Below, piece by piece: positions 54,793 to 64,000 of a stretch of DNA of 64,000 nt (the first letter of the stretch is position 1; the number at the start of each line of letters is the position of its first letter). The stretch covers positions 682,001-746,000 of the forward strand of contig NZ_CP096019.1 in NCBI RefSeq assembly GCF_023115355.1, in the 5' to 3' direction. Position numbers and translations under genes: made by a program. The DNA is from Halocatena salina. GTDB taxonomy: Archaea; Halobacteriota; Halobacteria; Halobacteriales; Haloarculaceae. The notes under the pieces are model-generated. The model saw only the letters and a list, made by a program, of their open reading frames with translations. It made no database searches and was not told the DNA's origin.

Positions 54793-56511
54793 TTAGGGGT
54801 GAGCGAAGTAGGCGACTGCTTCGTCACTCATCTCGTCGATCCGGGCGAACCCGACGCGTTCGAACTGGACGATGTCGTCGGGGGCGTACTCCCGGAGACC
54901 GGGTTCTGCGTGTCCTGTCATCGTTCCGTCCATGGTTCGCACGGTGAGCGGGACGTTTTCGTCCGCCGGGACCCAGTGGACGACCGGGACGCCTTCCTCC
55001 CGGACGGCTTCGATCCCATCGCCGGTGAACTCGAATGCGTCGCGGGTGTGACGGACGCAGCCGTACCCCTTGAGCCAGACACGCTCACCGTTGGACGGTA
55101 CGTCTGCCGGTTCGACACGGACGGCACCGTCGACGGGGATGGTTCGGTCACCTCGATCCTCGTGGTCGGGGTGAACAGGGGGTGTTCCGGTGTCCGGACC
55201 GTTCACCACAGGCTTTTCGACGCCGTTCCGCACGAAAAACGCCCGATCGGTGTCATCGTCGATCAATTCGCGGTTGGCGGCGTACACCGCCGACAACGCG
55301 AGATCCACGTCGCTCGTCGAGGTTCCGAGTTCGACAAGCGCCGAAACGATCGCCTCACCCTGAATTCCCCGCTTTCGGAGGCTTGCGAGCGTCGGCGCGC
55401 GGGGATCGTCCCAGCCGTCGAGTTCACCCTCCGCAATGAGCGCTTTGATCGTTGAGGTACTCATCTTCACGTCGTAGGCATCGATCTGTACGTGACCCCA
55501 GTGGACCACTTCGGGATACTCCCAGTCGAAATACTCATACAGGAACCGCTGTCGGCGCGCCGAATCCTGTAAGTCGATCCCCCGAATGATGTGGGTGATT
55601 TCCATGAGATGGTCATCGATCCCACTCTGGAAATCCAAGATCGGCCAGCACCGATAGCCAGCTGCCTCCTCGCGGGGATGAGACCTCTCGATCATCCGGA
55701 AGGCAGCCCAGTCCCGGAGTGCGGGGTTTTTGTGCTCGATGTCGGTTCGAACCCGGAGCGTGATGTCACCGGGATCGTACTCGCCAGCGATCATCGCCTC
55801 GAACTCCTCCATAACGGTCTCGATGTCCTTACCACGGTGCGGACACGGCTCTCCGGCGTTTTTCAGCTCTGAGAACGCCTCCGCCGAACAGGTACACGTG
55901 TACGCACCCCCGAGCTTGATCAGCTCGCGTGCGTATTCATAATACGTTTCGAGCCGGTCGGAGGCACGGATCACCGCGTCCGGTTCGAATCCGAGATACT
56001 GTATGGCGTCAAGGATAGCGTCGTAGGCGTCGAGATCCGGACGTTTGGTTTCGGGATCTGTGTCGTCGAATCGACAGAGCATCCAGCCGTCGTACCGTTC
56101 TTTGTACGTTCCGATGACCGCGGGCATCCGAGCGTTGCCGAGGTGCCACGGTCCGTTGGGGTTCGGGGCCAGCCGCATCCGGACTTCGTCGTACGCCTCG
56201 ACGTTAGGAAGCTCACCCAATGGGTCGTGATCCTCGTCGGTTTCGGTCTCGGCGGTGAGTTCTGCGAGCTGATCCGGATCGAGTTCCGCGAGCCGCTCGC
56301 GGCGCTCGGCCGGCGACAAGGCGTTGATCCGCTCGATGACCGGCGCGATGAGCTCAGGGATCCGGTCCCCGTGTTCCCGAAACGCCGGATTCTCGCCCAT
56401 GAGCGGTCCCATGATCGCTCCGACCTGAGCTTCGTTGCCGTGTTTGAGCGCGTTGTACAGCGCGCTCACCTCCGCCTCGCGCTCGATGCGCTCTCTGAGA
56501 TCGTCGTCCAT
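54793..56511 (-). CDS. gltX: Glutamate-tRNA ligase
   Basis: 572-residue archaeal-type GluRS, non-discriminating in lineages without GlnRS. The class I signature is RLAPNPNGPWHLGNARMPAVIG (HLGN in place of HIGH). The KMSKS counterpart is DVKMSTSTIKALIAEGELDGWDDPRAPTLASL. The N-terminal 85 residues are an archaeal helical extension. ATG 56511 (MDDDLRERIE) is chosen; the longer frame reads through antisense. Downstream gene of the rnj-idsA cluster. Confidence 0.95.
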   Translation of the reverse strand: MDDDLRERIEREAEVSALYNALKHGNEAQVGAIMGPLMGENPAFREHGDRIPELIAPVIERINALSPAERRERLAELDPDQLAELTAETETDEDHDPLGELPNVEAYDEVRMRLAPNPNGPWHLGNARMPAVIGTYKERYDGWMLCRFDDTDPETKRPDLDAYDAILDAIQYLGFEPDAVIRASDRLETYYEYARELIKLGGAYTCTCSAEAFSELKNAGEPCPHRGKDIETVMEEFEAMIAGEYDPGDITLRVRTDIEHKNPALRDWAAFRMIERSHPREEAAGYRCWPILDFQSGIDDHLMEITHIIRGIDLQDSARRQRFLYEYFDWEYPEVVHWGHVQIDAYDVKMSTSTIKALIAEGELDGWDDPRAPTLASLRKRGIQGEAIVSALVELGTSTSDVDLALSAVYAANRELIDDDTDRAFFVRNGVEKPVVNGPDTGTPPVHPDHEDRGDRTIPVDGAVRVEPADVPSNGERVWLKGYGCVRHTRDAFEFTGDGIEAVREEGVPVVHWVPADENVPLTVRTMDGTMTGHAEPGLREYAPDDIVQFERVGFARIDEMSDEAVAYFAHP

Positions 56512-56632
56512 GCGTGTAGAGAAACGACGGGGGATCAAAACCGGCGTGGATCGAAGGTGGTGGTATCGCCGCTGACGAGCGTTGCTGAGAACGATCACCA
56601 CCTTCCGAACCCCGCTGGGCCCGATGAGGAGA

Positions 56633-57667
56633 CTAGTACCGCCGTTCGATGAGATAGTCCGCGATCTCACCCAGCACAGACTGGGCCTCACAGTCGGGCA
56701 GCACTTCGAGACGGTTTTTTCCGTTCGTAATCAGATCGCGCGCCGTGTTCCGGGCGTACTCGATGCTTCCGGCGTCTTCAAGCGTCTCGACAGCCGCCTC
56801 GATGTCGCGTTCTGTCACCGACTCCACGCTGTCTGTAGCGACGAGTTCGTCGATATCGATGCCCTGCTCTTTGGCGTGGAGCGTGATGAGCGTTCGTTTC
56901 CCTTCAACCAGATCGCTCCCTCGCTGTTTGCCGAGTCGCTCGCTCGGGACAGTGAGATCGAGGAGATCGTCCTGAACCTGAAAGGCCATTCCGACGTCGA
57001 TTCCATACTGGTGTAAGGCCTCGACGGTTTCGTCGTCAGCACCGAGCAAGATCGCCGGAATGCTCGCCGACGCGGCGTACAGAACAGCCGTTTTCAACTC
57101 GATCATTTCTAGGTACTGAGTCGTCGTAATGCCTTCGCTCCGTTCGAACGCAACGTCGAGCGCTTGGCCCTCGCAGATCTCCGTGCAGGTTGTCGCTAGT
57201 TCTTTGAGCGCACGGACGCTCCGACTGGCCGATGCATCGGTGTCGAGCATACATTCGAAGGCCTTCGAGTAGAGGGTATCCCCGGCGAGGATTGCGGTGT
57301 CGAGGTCGTACGCCTCGTGGACCGACGGAACCCCACGTCGAAGGTCGTCATCGTCCATGATATCGTCGTGGATCAACGTGAACGACTGGATAATCTCGAC
57401 GCTCACAGCCGCACTCATGACGTCGATACCCTGTGGACCGAACGATCGGTACTCGTCGCTCAACGGCTCGGTGTCAGTGAGCGCTTCTGCGACGAGTAAC
57501 AGCACGCTCGGCCGGAGCCGTTTCCCACCTGCGTCCAGCAGATGACGAGAGGCGGCATACAACTGTTCAGGGTGATCGATCGGGAGCGTCTCGGTCAGGG
57601 CGTCGTTCACGAGACCACGACGCTTGGTGAGGGCTGCGGTTACTCGGTCGCGGTCTATCGAACTCAT
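56633..57667 (-). CDS. idsA: Geranylgeranyl/farnesyl diphosphate synthase
   Basis: 344-residue prenyltransferase supplying isoprenoid chains for archaeal ether lipids. The first Asp-rich motif is FTLIHDDIMDDDDLRRG (DDxxDD type); the second is AFQVQDDLLDLTVPSERLGKQRGSDL (DDxxD). Chain length (C15 to C25) depends on residues before the first motif and cannot be fixed by eye. It lies 22 bases downstream of the RNase J gene. Confidence 0.94.
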   Translation of the reverse strand: MSSIDRDRVTAALTKRRGLVNDALTETLPIDHPEQLYAASRHLLDAGGKRLRPSVLLLVAEALTDTEPLSDEYRSFGPQGIDVMSAAVSVEIIQSFTLIHDDIMDDDDLRRGVPSVHEAYDLDTAILAGDTLYSKAFECMLDTDASASRSVRALKELATTCTEICEGQALDVAFERSEGITTTQYLEMIELKTAVLYAASASIPAILLGADDETVEALHQYGIDVGMAFQVQDDLLDLTVPSERLGKQRGSDLVEGKRTLITLHAKEQGIDIDELVATDSVESVTERDIEAAVETLEDAGSIEYARNTARDLITNGKNRLEVLPDCEAQSVLGEIADYLIERRY

Positions 57668-57689
57668 AGTTGGACTGGTAGTAGTAGAT

Positions 57690-59042
57690 TTACTCCACGA
57701 GTTGAATCATGTTTCCATTGCTGGTCACGTGGAGATCGTCCTCGAGCGTGTACCCCTGTGACTTACAGAGGTCGACGTACGGCGCAAAGCCCTCCATGTT
57801 TTGGTGGGCCGGAATGACGTGTTGGGGCTGGAGAGCTTGGAGCATCTCATAATGACCTTCTTCGCTTAGGTGGCCGGAGACGTGGACATCGTCGTAGATG
57901 CGCGCGCCCTGCATTTTGAGGAGGCGCTCGGACTGGTAGCGCTGTCCTTCGTTGGTCGGCTCGGGAATGATCCGCGCCGAGAACACCACTTTGTCCCCGT
58001 CCTCGAGCTCGTAGGGGGTCTCACCGCGACCCATCCGTGTGAGCATCGCACGCGGCTCTCCCTGGTGGCCCGTGACGATGGGGAGGAAGTTCTCCTTCCC
58101 CTCGTTCATGATCCGCTTGAACGTCCGATCAACGGATTTTCGGTGGCCGTACATCCCCAGTCCCTCTGGGAAGTCGACGAAGTCCAACCGTTCGGCCGTC
58201 CCGGAGTATTTCTCCATCGACCGGCCGAGCAACACTGGCTGCCGACCGATGTCGTCAGCGAACTCGACGAGACTCCGAACACGCGCGATGTGACTCGAGA
58301 ACGTGGTGGCGACGATGCCGCCGTCGTAGTCCTCCATGCTGTACAACACGTCTTTGAGGTGACTGCGCGCGACGGATTCGCTCGGCGTACGACCCTTCCG
58401 TCCCGCGTTGGTGCAGTCCTCGATGTACGCGAGCACGCCCTCACCTTCCCGGCCGATCTCGCGGAAACGCTTCATGTCGATCGGATTACCGATGACCGGG
58501 GTGTGATCCATGCGCTTGTCCAACCCATAGACGATCGACCCCTCGGGGGTGTGAACGACAGGGTTGATGGCGTCGATGATCGAGTGAGTAACGTTGACGA
58601 ACTCCAGTTCGACGTTGCCCGAATCACCGATCTGTCGGGTTTCACCCGCGCTCATCTTCACCAGATCGTTTTTCACCCCGAACTTCTCTTCGGACTGGAT
58701 CTGTTGATTCACCAGTTCGATCGTGAACGGCGTGGCGACGACGGGCGCGTCGTATCGGTGTGCGAGCTTCGAGATCGCTCCAATGTGGTCCAAGTGTCCG
58801 TGGGTCGGAACGATCGCCTGCACGTCACCTTCGAGATCCGACATCACGCGGTCGTCCGGAATCGCGTTCATGTCGATGAGATCGAGGCTGTGCATGCGCT
58901 CGGTCTCGACGTTGTCATGTATCAGTACCTGTGAGAGGTTCAGACCCATATCGAAGACGATCACGTCGTCTCCGGTACGGACGGCCGTCATCTGGCGGCC
59001 AACCTCTTCGTATCCACCGATCGTTGCAATTTCGATTTCCAT
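57690..59042 (-). CDS. rnj: Ribonuclease J
   Basis: 450-residue metallo-beta-lactamase/beta-CASP nuclease, the archaeal 5'-3' exonuclease. Motifs: [16 protein letters not shown] (HxHxDH zinc site), [14 protein letters not shown] and [19 protein letters not shown] (beta-CASP), [15 protein letters not shown] and [20 protein letters not shown] 59042 ([10 protein letters not shown]) matches the family start. It heads a transcript with idsA and gltX, an arrangement common in haloarchaea. Confidence 0.95.
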   Translation of the reverse strand: MEIEIATIGGYEEVGRQMTAVRTGDDVIVFDMGLNLSQVLIHDNVETERMHSLDLIDMNAIPDDRVMSDLEGDVQAIVPTHGHLDHIGAISKLAHRYDAPVVATPFTIELVNQQIQSEEKFGVKNDLVKMSAGETRQIGDSGNVELEFVNVTHSIIDAINPVVHTPEGSIVYGLDKRMDHTPVIGNPIDMKRFREIGREGEGVLAYIEDCTNAGRKGRTPSESVARSHLKDVLYSMEDYDGGIVATTFSSHIARVRSLVEFADDIGRQPVLLGRSMEKYSGTAERLDFVDFPEGLGMYGHRKSVDRTFKRIMNEGKENFLPIVTGHQGEPRAMLTRMGRGETPYELEDGDKVVFSARIIPEPTNEGQRYQSERLLKMQGARIYDDVHVSGHLSEEGHYEMLQALQPQHVIPAHQNMEGFAPYVDLCKSQGYTLEDDLHVTSNGNMIQLVE

Positions 59043-59315
59043 TGTAGACCTCCGAGTACGCCGCCCGAAGGCGCAATTGTCGCGTCGTGCGACCGTACAG
59101 CCCACCGGCGAGAACAATCGTGTTTTCGGCAGTTGCCGCTCGCCGGTCGCCCGCTTGCACCCTGGGGCGACCGTGCTCTCGGTTACAGCACAGTACTGGC
59201 TGCTGTGTTAAAAGCTACGTGGCTTCGGGCCGTTCTCGATGATCGGCCGTTTCACGCTCTCTTTCGGATGATCCGTCCGTTCAAAGGATGAGCGTTCGCT
59301 GTGGACCACGCGCCA

Positions 59316-59525
59316 CTACTCCAAGCGGCTCACACCAGTCCACGAGAGAACGCCCCGGACGAACAGGAAACAGACGAGTACGAACCCACCCAACAGCGTC
59401 GGCGCAGCGAGCACTCTCGCAGTGTGGTAAGGAAGGACGATGCGTGAAAACCCGAGAATCACGAAGCTCACGACGATCAGAGCGAACGCGATGACCGAAA
59501 GCGTGCCGTACGTGTGGCGTCGCAT
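59316..59525 (-). CDS. Small two-span membrane protein
   Basis: 69 residues with two hydrophobic segments (LSVIAFALIVVSFVILGFSRIVL and AAPTLLGGFVLVCFLFVRGVL) and a basic N-terminus. I recognise no family. Such proteins are frequent in haloarchaea. Coding potential is supported by the clean span pattern; expression is not proven. Confidence 0.6.
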   Translation of the reverse strand: MRRHTYGTLSVIAFALIVVSFVILGFSRIVLPYHTARVLAAPTLLGGFVLVCFLFVRGVLSWTGVSRLE

Positions 59526-59574
59526 AGCGATACCACGAGACTAGTCACCGAAACGGTATCGACTGCGAAGCGAG

Positions 59575-60228
59575 CTACGCATCGGGAGCAGGGCCGAAGC
59601 TCTCTGTTTTGGCTGCGTCCGTGTCCACGCCGACAGCACCAAGAGCGTCGGTCGCCAGCTCGAGAAAGTCGGCGAATCCATACACGAACGGTTGTGGCTC
59701 TGCGCCAGCTGTCGCATTCTCGATCGCTGCCGGGAGAGCGTCACCCTCGGAAACGACGAACACCGTCGCTCCCTGCTCCGACAGCGCACTAAGACGCTTT
59801 TCATGGATCGGATCCTCATCGACGTACACGACGGCCGTTTCTCCACCGTCCGCTACGGTTCGTTCTGCGATTCCGACAGCCGGACCGACCCCAGGCCCGC
59901 CCGCGACGATGAGCGTCTGTGCCTCGTCTTCGTAGTAGGCGTTCCCGAACGGCCCAGCCACGCCGATCGTATCGCCCGACTCCAAGGCTGAGAGATACGG
60001 ACCGAACGTTCCCGTTGGATCGATCGTCAGTGTCGTTTCGAACGTCTCCGTAATGTGGGGTGAAGAAATCGTGTAAAACCGAGAGACCTCTTCGTCGTCA
60101 ACTGTGGCTGACAGCTTGACGAACTGCCCCGGACGAGCGTCGAAACCCTCCGGAGAACGGAGTTCGAGCGCAACGGCGTCACTCCCAACGGTTCGAACCG
60201 ACACCACTGGAACGTGGGTGGCGTTCAT
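59575..60228 (-). CDS. FNR-like FAD/NAD(P) oxidoreductase domain protein
   Basis: 217-residue flavoprotein of the ferredoxin-NADP reductase fold. FAD-binding region: RPGQFVKLSATVDDEEVSRFYTISSPHI with the RxYxxSS pattern; NAD(P) part: TLIVAGGPGVGPAVGIAERTVADGGETAVVYVDED. It lacks a ferredoxin or globin partner domain, so it presumably works with a separate electron acceptor. ATG 60228 (MNATHVPVVSVRT). It may be regulated in the AT-rich gap ahead of korA. Confidence 0.85.
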   Translation of the reverse strand: MNATHVPVVSVRTVGSDAVALELRSPEGFDARPGQFVKLSATVDDEEVSRFYTISSPHITETFETTLTIDPTGTFGPYLSALESGDTIGVAGPFGNAYYEDEAQTLIVAGGPGVGPAVGIAERTVADGGETAVVYVDEDPIHEKRLSALSEQGATVFVVSEGDALPAAIENATAGAEPQPFVYGFADFLELATDALGAVGVDTDAAKTESFGPAPDA

Positions 60229-60593
60229 ACTACCTCGTTTCCGTCCATACACGTTAGTCCACTGCATTACCGCAGGACGAAACGAACGCCGCCTCTCATG
60301 ATCAAAACGCGGCTTCTCTGACACGTTGCCGTCACACATCACCACCCCACTTTCCACACCGGACTATCATAATAATCTGATACGAGTGAATATACTATAT
60401 TGATAAATACGATGAGTGAAGCAGTCCCAGAAATTCAAAATATGTATTTCATGGCTATATCAGTGCGTTATAACTGTGATAATTCGATTACAGTGACGTC
60501 ACGTATTTATGACACTATTATTGCAATTTTGGTAGAATCGATATTAAGCATTCAGAAGTCTTTTGGACCGGCGAGAGGTACGTTTGAAACAGT
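60229..60593. promoter_or_regulatory. AT-rich divergent promoter region before korA
   Basis: 365 bases, markedly AT-rich from about 60360. GTGACGTCAC at 60493-60502 is a perfect 10-base palindrome about 90 bases before the korA ATG. A GATATTAAG near 60539 is a possible TATA box. A plus-strand frame through here (from 60400) runs into korA and looks spurious. Confidence 0.45.
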
Positions 60594-62357
60594 ATGCACA
60601 AAGATCTCAATTGGGCCATCGGCGGTGAGGCTGGCGATGGCATCGATTCAACAGGGAAAATATTCGCGCAGGCCCTCTCGCGTGCGGGTCGGCACGTGTT
60701 CACCTCTAAGGACTTCGCGTCACGGATCCGTGGTGGGTACACGGCGTACAAAGTTCGAACGTCGGTGGATAAAGTCGAGAGCGTCGTCGATCGGCTCGAT
60801 ATCCTGATCGCACTCACCCAGCGCACGGTGGATGAGAACCTCGATGAGCTACACGAAGGGAGCGTCATCATCTACGACGGTGAACGCACGACGATGCAAG
60901 ATCTCGAGATTCCAGAGGGGATGATCGGGCTAGACGTTCCACTAAAGAGCCTCGCAGAGGACGCTGGCGGCGCAATCATGCGCAACATCGTCGCGCTCGG
61001 AGTGGCCTGTGAAGTCGCTTCGTTCCCGATCGAGAAACTGGACGAGTCTTTAGAAAAGCGGTTCGGTGATAAAGGCACCTCAATCGTCGAGAACAACAAG
61101 GAGGCCGCACGTCTCGGACAGGAGTACGTCACAGGGAACTACGACCACGATTTCGAGTACGAACTCGAAACGACGGACAACGACTACGTACTCCTGAACG
61201 GGGATGAAGCAATCGGCATGGGAGCGATCGCCGCCGGCTGTCGGTTCTACGCCGGTTATCCGATCACGCCAGCCACGGACGTGATGGAATATCTTACCGG
61301 TCGGATCGAGCGCTACGGCGGATCCGTCGTCCAAGCGGAAGACGAGTTGTCGGCGATCAATCTCGCACTCGGCGCGGCACGAGCTGGTGCACGGGCGATG
61401 ACAGCAACCTCGGGACCGGGGATCGATCTGATGACGGAGACGTTCGGGTTGGTCGCAACGACCGAAACGCCGCTAGTCATCTGTGACGTGATGCGCTCGG
61501 GTCCGTCTACGGGGATGCCGACCAAACAAGAGCAGGGCGATCTCAACCAGTTGTTGTACGGTGGACACGGCGAAGTCCCCCGATTTGTGGTTGCGCCGAC
61601 GACGGTTGCGGAGTGTTTCCACAAAACCGTCGAGGCGTTCAATCTCGCAGAGAAGTACCAGGTGCCGGTGTACGTTACGAGCGACCTCTCGCTCGCAGTT
61701 ACCGAGCAGACGTTCGCGCCTGAGGAGTTCGATATGGACGAGATCGAGATCGAGCGCGGTAATCTCGTCGAACCGTCGGACGTAGAGGCGTGGCAGAACG
61801 ATCAGGGTCAGTTCCAGCCCCACTACCCGACCGACGACGGCATCAGTCCCCGAACGCTGCCCGGCACGCCCGGCGGCGCTCACATGACGACGGGATTAGA
61901 ACACGACGAACTCGGTCGGCGGACCGAGGATACGGACGTCCGTATCGAACAAGTTGACAAACGCACACGGAAGGTCGAAACCGCGATCGAACGCGAAAAC
62001 TGGGAGTACCGCGAGTTCGGTGATGAGGACTCGGACACCCTCGTCATCTCGTGGGGATCGAACGAAGGTGCGATCCGTGAGGCGATGGAGTTCCTCGAAG
62101 ACGACGAGATTTCCGTTCGGTTCCTTTCTTGTTCGTACATGTTCCCGCGAGCGGATCTGACCGAGGAGATCGAGAGCGCTGAAGAAGTGATCGTCGTCGA
62201 ATGTAACGCCGGTGGGCAGTTCGCGGATCTCCTCGAACACGACACGCTTTCCCGCGTCGATCGGATCAACAAATACAACGGCGTCCGGTTCAAGGCCGAC
62301 GAACTCGCATCCGAGATCAAAGACGTGCTCGCAACGGGCACGGAGGTGACAGCATGA
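60594..62357 (+). CDS. korA: 2-oxoacid:ferredoxin oxidoreductase, alpha subunit (KorA)
   Basis: 587-residue subunit of the CoA-dependent 2-oxoacid dehydrogenase that reduces ferredoxin. The N-terminal part is the fused gamma domain (NWAIGGEAGDGIDSTGKIFA, FASRIRGGYTAYKVRTS). The pyruvate/oxoglutarate domain follows (GCRFYAGYPITPATDVMEYL, SAINLALGAARAGARAMTATSGPGIDLM). I favour 2-oxoglutarate, closing the citrate cycle, because the GDGIDSTGKIFAQ start matches haloarchaeal KorA as I recall it; pyruvate remains possible. Confidence 0.85.
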   Translation: MHKDLNWAIGGEAGDGIDSTGKIFAQALSRAGRHVFTSKDFASRIRGGYTAYKVRTSVDKVESVVDRLDILIALTQRTVDENLDELHEGSVIIYDGERTTMQDLEIPEGMIGLDVPLKSLAEDAGGAIMRNIVALGVACEVASFPIEKLDESLEKRFGDKGTSIVENNKEAARLGQEYVTGNYDHDFEYELETTDNDYVLLNGDEAIGMGAIAAGCRFYAGYPITPATDVMEYLTGRIERYGGSVVQAEDELSAINLALGAARAGARAMTATSGPGIDLMTETFGLVATTETPLVICDVMRSGPSTGMPTKQEQGDLNQLLYGGHGEVPRFVVAPTTVAECFHKTVEAFNLAEKYQVPVYVTSDLSLAVTEQTFAPEEFDMDEIEIERGNLVEPSDVEAWQNDQGQFQPHYPTDDGISPRTLPGTPGGAHMTTGLEHDELGRRTEDTDVRIEQVDKRTRKVETAIERENWEYREFGDEDSDTLVISWGSNEGAIREAMEFLEDDEISVRFLSCSYMFPRADLTEEIESAEEVIVVECNAGGQFADLLEHDTLSRVDRINKYNGVRFKADELASEIKDVLATGTEVTA

Positions 62358-63220
62358 GCTCAGACGTTCGATTCACTGATTTCAAATCCGACAAGCAACC
62401 GACGTGGTGTCCCGGCTGTGGTGACTTCGGGACGATGAACGGCATGATGAAAGCACTCGCAGAAACGGGCAACGATCCCGACAACACGTTTGTCGTCGCC
62501 GGGATCGGTTGCTCGGGGAAGATCGGGACGTACATGCATTCGTACGCGCTCCACGGCGTTCACGGTCGTGCGCTCCCGGTCGGAATCGGCGTGAAAGCCG
62601 CAAACCCCGAACTGGAAGTGATGGTCGCCGGCGGCGACGGTGATGGCTACTCGATCGGCGTCGGCCACTTCATTCACGCGGTACGCCGGAACATGGACAT
62701 GACGTACGTCGTCATGGACAACCGGATCTACGGCCTGACGAAAGGGCAGTTCTCCCCGACGAGCCGGGAGGACTTCGAGACATCCACCTCTCCTGAAGGA
62801 CCGAAACAAGCCCCCGTCAACCCGCTTGCGCTCGCGCTCGCGGCTGGTGGGACGTTCATTGCCCAGTCGTTCTCTTCTGACGCCCAGCGCCACGCCGAGA
62901 TCGTCAAACAAGCCGTCGAACACGACGGCTTTGGCTTCGTCAACGTGTACAGTCCCTGTGTGACGTTCAACGACGTGGACACGTACGATTACTTCCGTGA
63001 TTCGCTGGTCGATCTCGGCGAAGACGAGGAGTACGACGCCTCCGATTACGATCAGGCCACGGAGGCCATTCTCGACAATGACGTCGAATACCAAGGTGTT
63101 ATCTACCAGGATGAAGAGAGCACGTCCTACAACGAAGCTCACGGGTTGACCGAAAACATGTCGGATATCCCTGACGGTGCACCCGACGACGCGATGGACC
63201 TCGTTCGAGAGTTCTACTAA
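62354..63220 (+). CDS. korB: 2-oxoacid:ferredoxin oxidoreductase, beta subunit (KorB)
   Basis: 288-residue thiamine-diphosphate subunit. FKSDKQPTWCPGCGDFG at the N-terminus holds a CxxC. The TPP/Mg motif is VAGGDGDGYSIGVGHFIHAV, continuing to VVMDNRIYGLTKGQFSPTS. YSPCVTFN is a further conserved site. Its ATG overlaps the korA stop (ATGA), so the subunits are made in equal ratio. Confidence 0.9.
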   Translation: MSSDVRFTDFKSDKQPTWCPGCGDFGTMNGMMKALAETGNDPDNTFVVAGIGCSGKIGTYMHSYALHGVHGRALPVGIGVKAANPELEVMVAGGDGDGYSIGVGHFIHAVRRNMDMTYVVMDNRIYGLTKGQFSPTSREDFETSTSPEGPKQAPVNPLALALAAGGTFIAQSFSSDAQRHAEIVKQAVEHDGFGFVNVYSPCVTFNDVDTYDYFRDSLVDLGEDEEYDASDYDQATEAILDNDVEYQGVIYQDEESTSYNEAHGLTENMSDIPDGAPDDAMDLVREFY

Positions 63221-63503
63221 CACACGATAGCGCGACTGATCGGCTTCGATTGCTGTTCAGCGGTGTCCGTTCTCGACCGAATACACCGAGTGAACGTGTT
63301 GTTTCTTACGGCTGAATTCTCACTTCTCGATAGTTGGACGCATATCGAGATACAGCAGTAGCGGGTTTATAGAAAAATACTATAAACATGGGCTACATTC
63401 CCACATATATACATAATTACGACAATTATTAGAAATAATCATTGGGGATTATCCATAATGGAAAACATTTTCAATGAACAACTTGGATGAGGGTTTGTGA
63501 CAC
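63221..63503. other. AT-rich spacer before the permease gene
   Basis: 283 bases, the last 150 very AT-rich (TATAAACATG, ATATATACATAAT near 63381-63416). Likely holds the permease promoter. No gene or strong hairpin seen. Confidence 0.4.
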
Positions 63504-64000
63504 ATGGTACTTGAATTCGTAGATAGTTCATTGATCACGTTCATCGTTGGACTCGTTATGGTCGTCGTCTTGCTCGCCGTCTGGGATCTTCCGGCGTTCG
63601 TGGGACTGGCGATCGCTACGTTCGCAGTCGGACTCGTCAATGCGGTGTTCCTAGGGGACTTCACGTACGGTGATGCTGCGGCGAGGACGGCGACGGAGTT
63701 CGGCAACGGGATGGCAGGAATCGGGATTCCGATTCTCATGGCAGCCATCATCGGAAAATCGATGCTCGAAAGCGGAGCTGCCCAGCGCATCGTCCGCGCG
63801 TTCCAGTCAGTCGTCGGTGAGAGCAACTCCGATTTCGCTCTGTGGGGGAGCAGCGCTGTGTTGGCGATTCCGGTGTTCTTCGACAGCGTGTTCTACCTGC
63901 TAGCGCCGCTAGCGCGCTCAATGCGCGCTCGTGTCGGGAAGAATTATACGCTGTACATCGTGGCCGTCGGGGCCGGGGGTGCGACGGCCCACGTGTTCGT
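63504..64000 (+). CDS. GntP-family permease, partial at window end
   Basis: The frame from ATG 63504 stays open to the window edge (at least 165 residues). Hydrophobic spans and the motifs LVMVVVLLAVWDLPAFVGLA, then GFGNGMAGIGIPILMAAIIGKSMLESGAAQRI-type sequence (read here as EFGNGMAGIGIPILM, IIGKSMLESGAAQRIV), and LAIPVFFDSVFYLLAPLAR match gluconate/organic-acid permeases of the GntP family. A typical member has about 450 residues, so roughly two thirds lies outside. Substrate unknown. Confidence 0.82.
   Translation, partial: MVLEFVDSSLITFIVGLVMVVVLLAVWDLPAFVGLAIATFAVGLVNAVFLGDFTYGDAAARTATEFGNGMAGIGIPILMAAIIGKSMLESGAAQRIVRAFQSVVGESNSDFALWGSSAVLAIPVFFDSVFYLLAPLARSMRARVGKNYTLYIVAVGAGGATAHVF

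Noticed and set aside
57870-58934. 354-codon plus-strand frame
   Set aside because: Antisense of RNase J, which has complete catalytic motifs.
60400-60807. 135-codon frame before korA
   Set aside because: Lies in an AT-rich promoter region and runs into korA in another frame; the product is not acidic.

Overview
The window reads as chromosomal DNA of a haloarchaeon (class Halobacteria). The predicted proteins are strongly acidic, many starts are leaderless with an AT-rich TATA-like element about 25-30 bases upstream, and the gene set is haloarchaeal: ribosomal L40e, L24e, S28e and L7Ae, TmcA, archaeal RNase J, a geranylgeranyl diphosphate synthase, KorAB, the double PrkA/DUF444/SpoVR operon, TbsP, UPF0179, DUF63, DUF309 and DUF5820. 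I cannot name the genus. Coding density is high. There is no rRNA, CRISPR array or intact transposase, and the only tRNA seen is tRNA-Leu(CAA). || Layout. 0-9.1 kb: uvrC, a band-7/SPFH membrane protein, a PIN-toxin/HTH pair, a SAM methyltransferase, uvrB, a secreted PPC-domain protein, rpl40e (too short for routine ORF calling) and a Tsr3-type rRNA modification enzyme. 9.1-16.6 kb: an NTF2-like protein, an HxlR regulator, a GlmU-like sugar nucleotidyltransferase, the succinate dehydrogenase operon sdhCDBA, a PadR regulator facing an amphi-Trp protein, and a Tat-exported protein. 16.7-25.7 kb is the loosest region. It holds a BNR propeller protein, small haloarchaeal proteins, one gene with a broken 5' reading frame, the internally deleted remnant of a family III CoA-transferase ahead of a LeuA-like gene, another PIN protein, a Nudix hydrolase, folD and glyA. 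Three or four clusters of tight hairpins, probably decayed IS200/IS605-type elements, lie between these genes. 25.7-35.8 kb: a CHAT-type protease, the regulator TbsP, a YcaO protein with a fused E1-like domain, a GNAT, DUF63, an inositol monophosphatase, tRNA-Leu, NikR, DUF309, an aspartoacylase-like hydrolase, UPF0179 and DUF5820. || 36.2-43.9 kb: a tightly overlapped four-gene operon, two PrkA kinases, a DUF444 von Willebrand protein and SpoVR, behind a structured leader of about 190 bases. 44.0-48.4 kb: rpl7ae-rps28e-rpl24e-ndk on the minus strand, then tmcA and a DUF456 membrane protein on the plus strand. 48.4-50.1 kb: a 58-residue cysteine-rich metallothionein-like protein, another small protein, an HTH-GNAT protein and an unrecognised protein. 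50.1-54.7 kb: a ferredoxin and fixA-fixB-fixCX, which carry electrons between flavoproteins and the quinone pool. 54.8-59.0 kb: rnj-idsA-gltX. 59.3-64 kb: a small membrane protein, an FNR-like oxidoreductase, korAB and a truncated GntP-type permease at the window edge. || The respiratory genes (sdh, fix, korAB, ferredoxin) form a coherent aerobic oxidation set and glyA-folD a one-carbon set. The points most worth following are the fused YcaO cyclodehydratase-like protein, the CHAT protein whose start codon lies in a perfect palindrome, the hairpin arrays, the deleted CoA-transferase and the cysteine-rich miniprotein. All functional statements come from reading translated sequence by eye; no database search was run.
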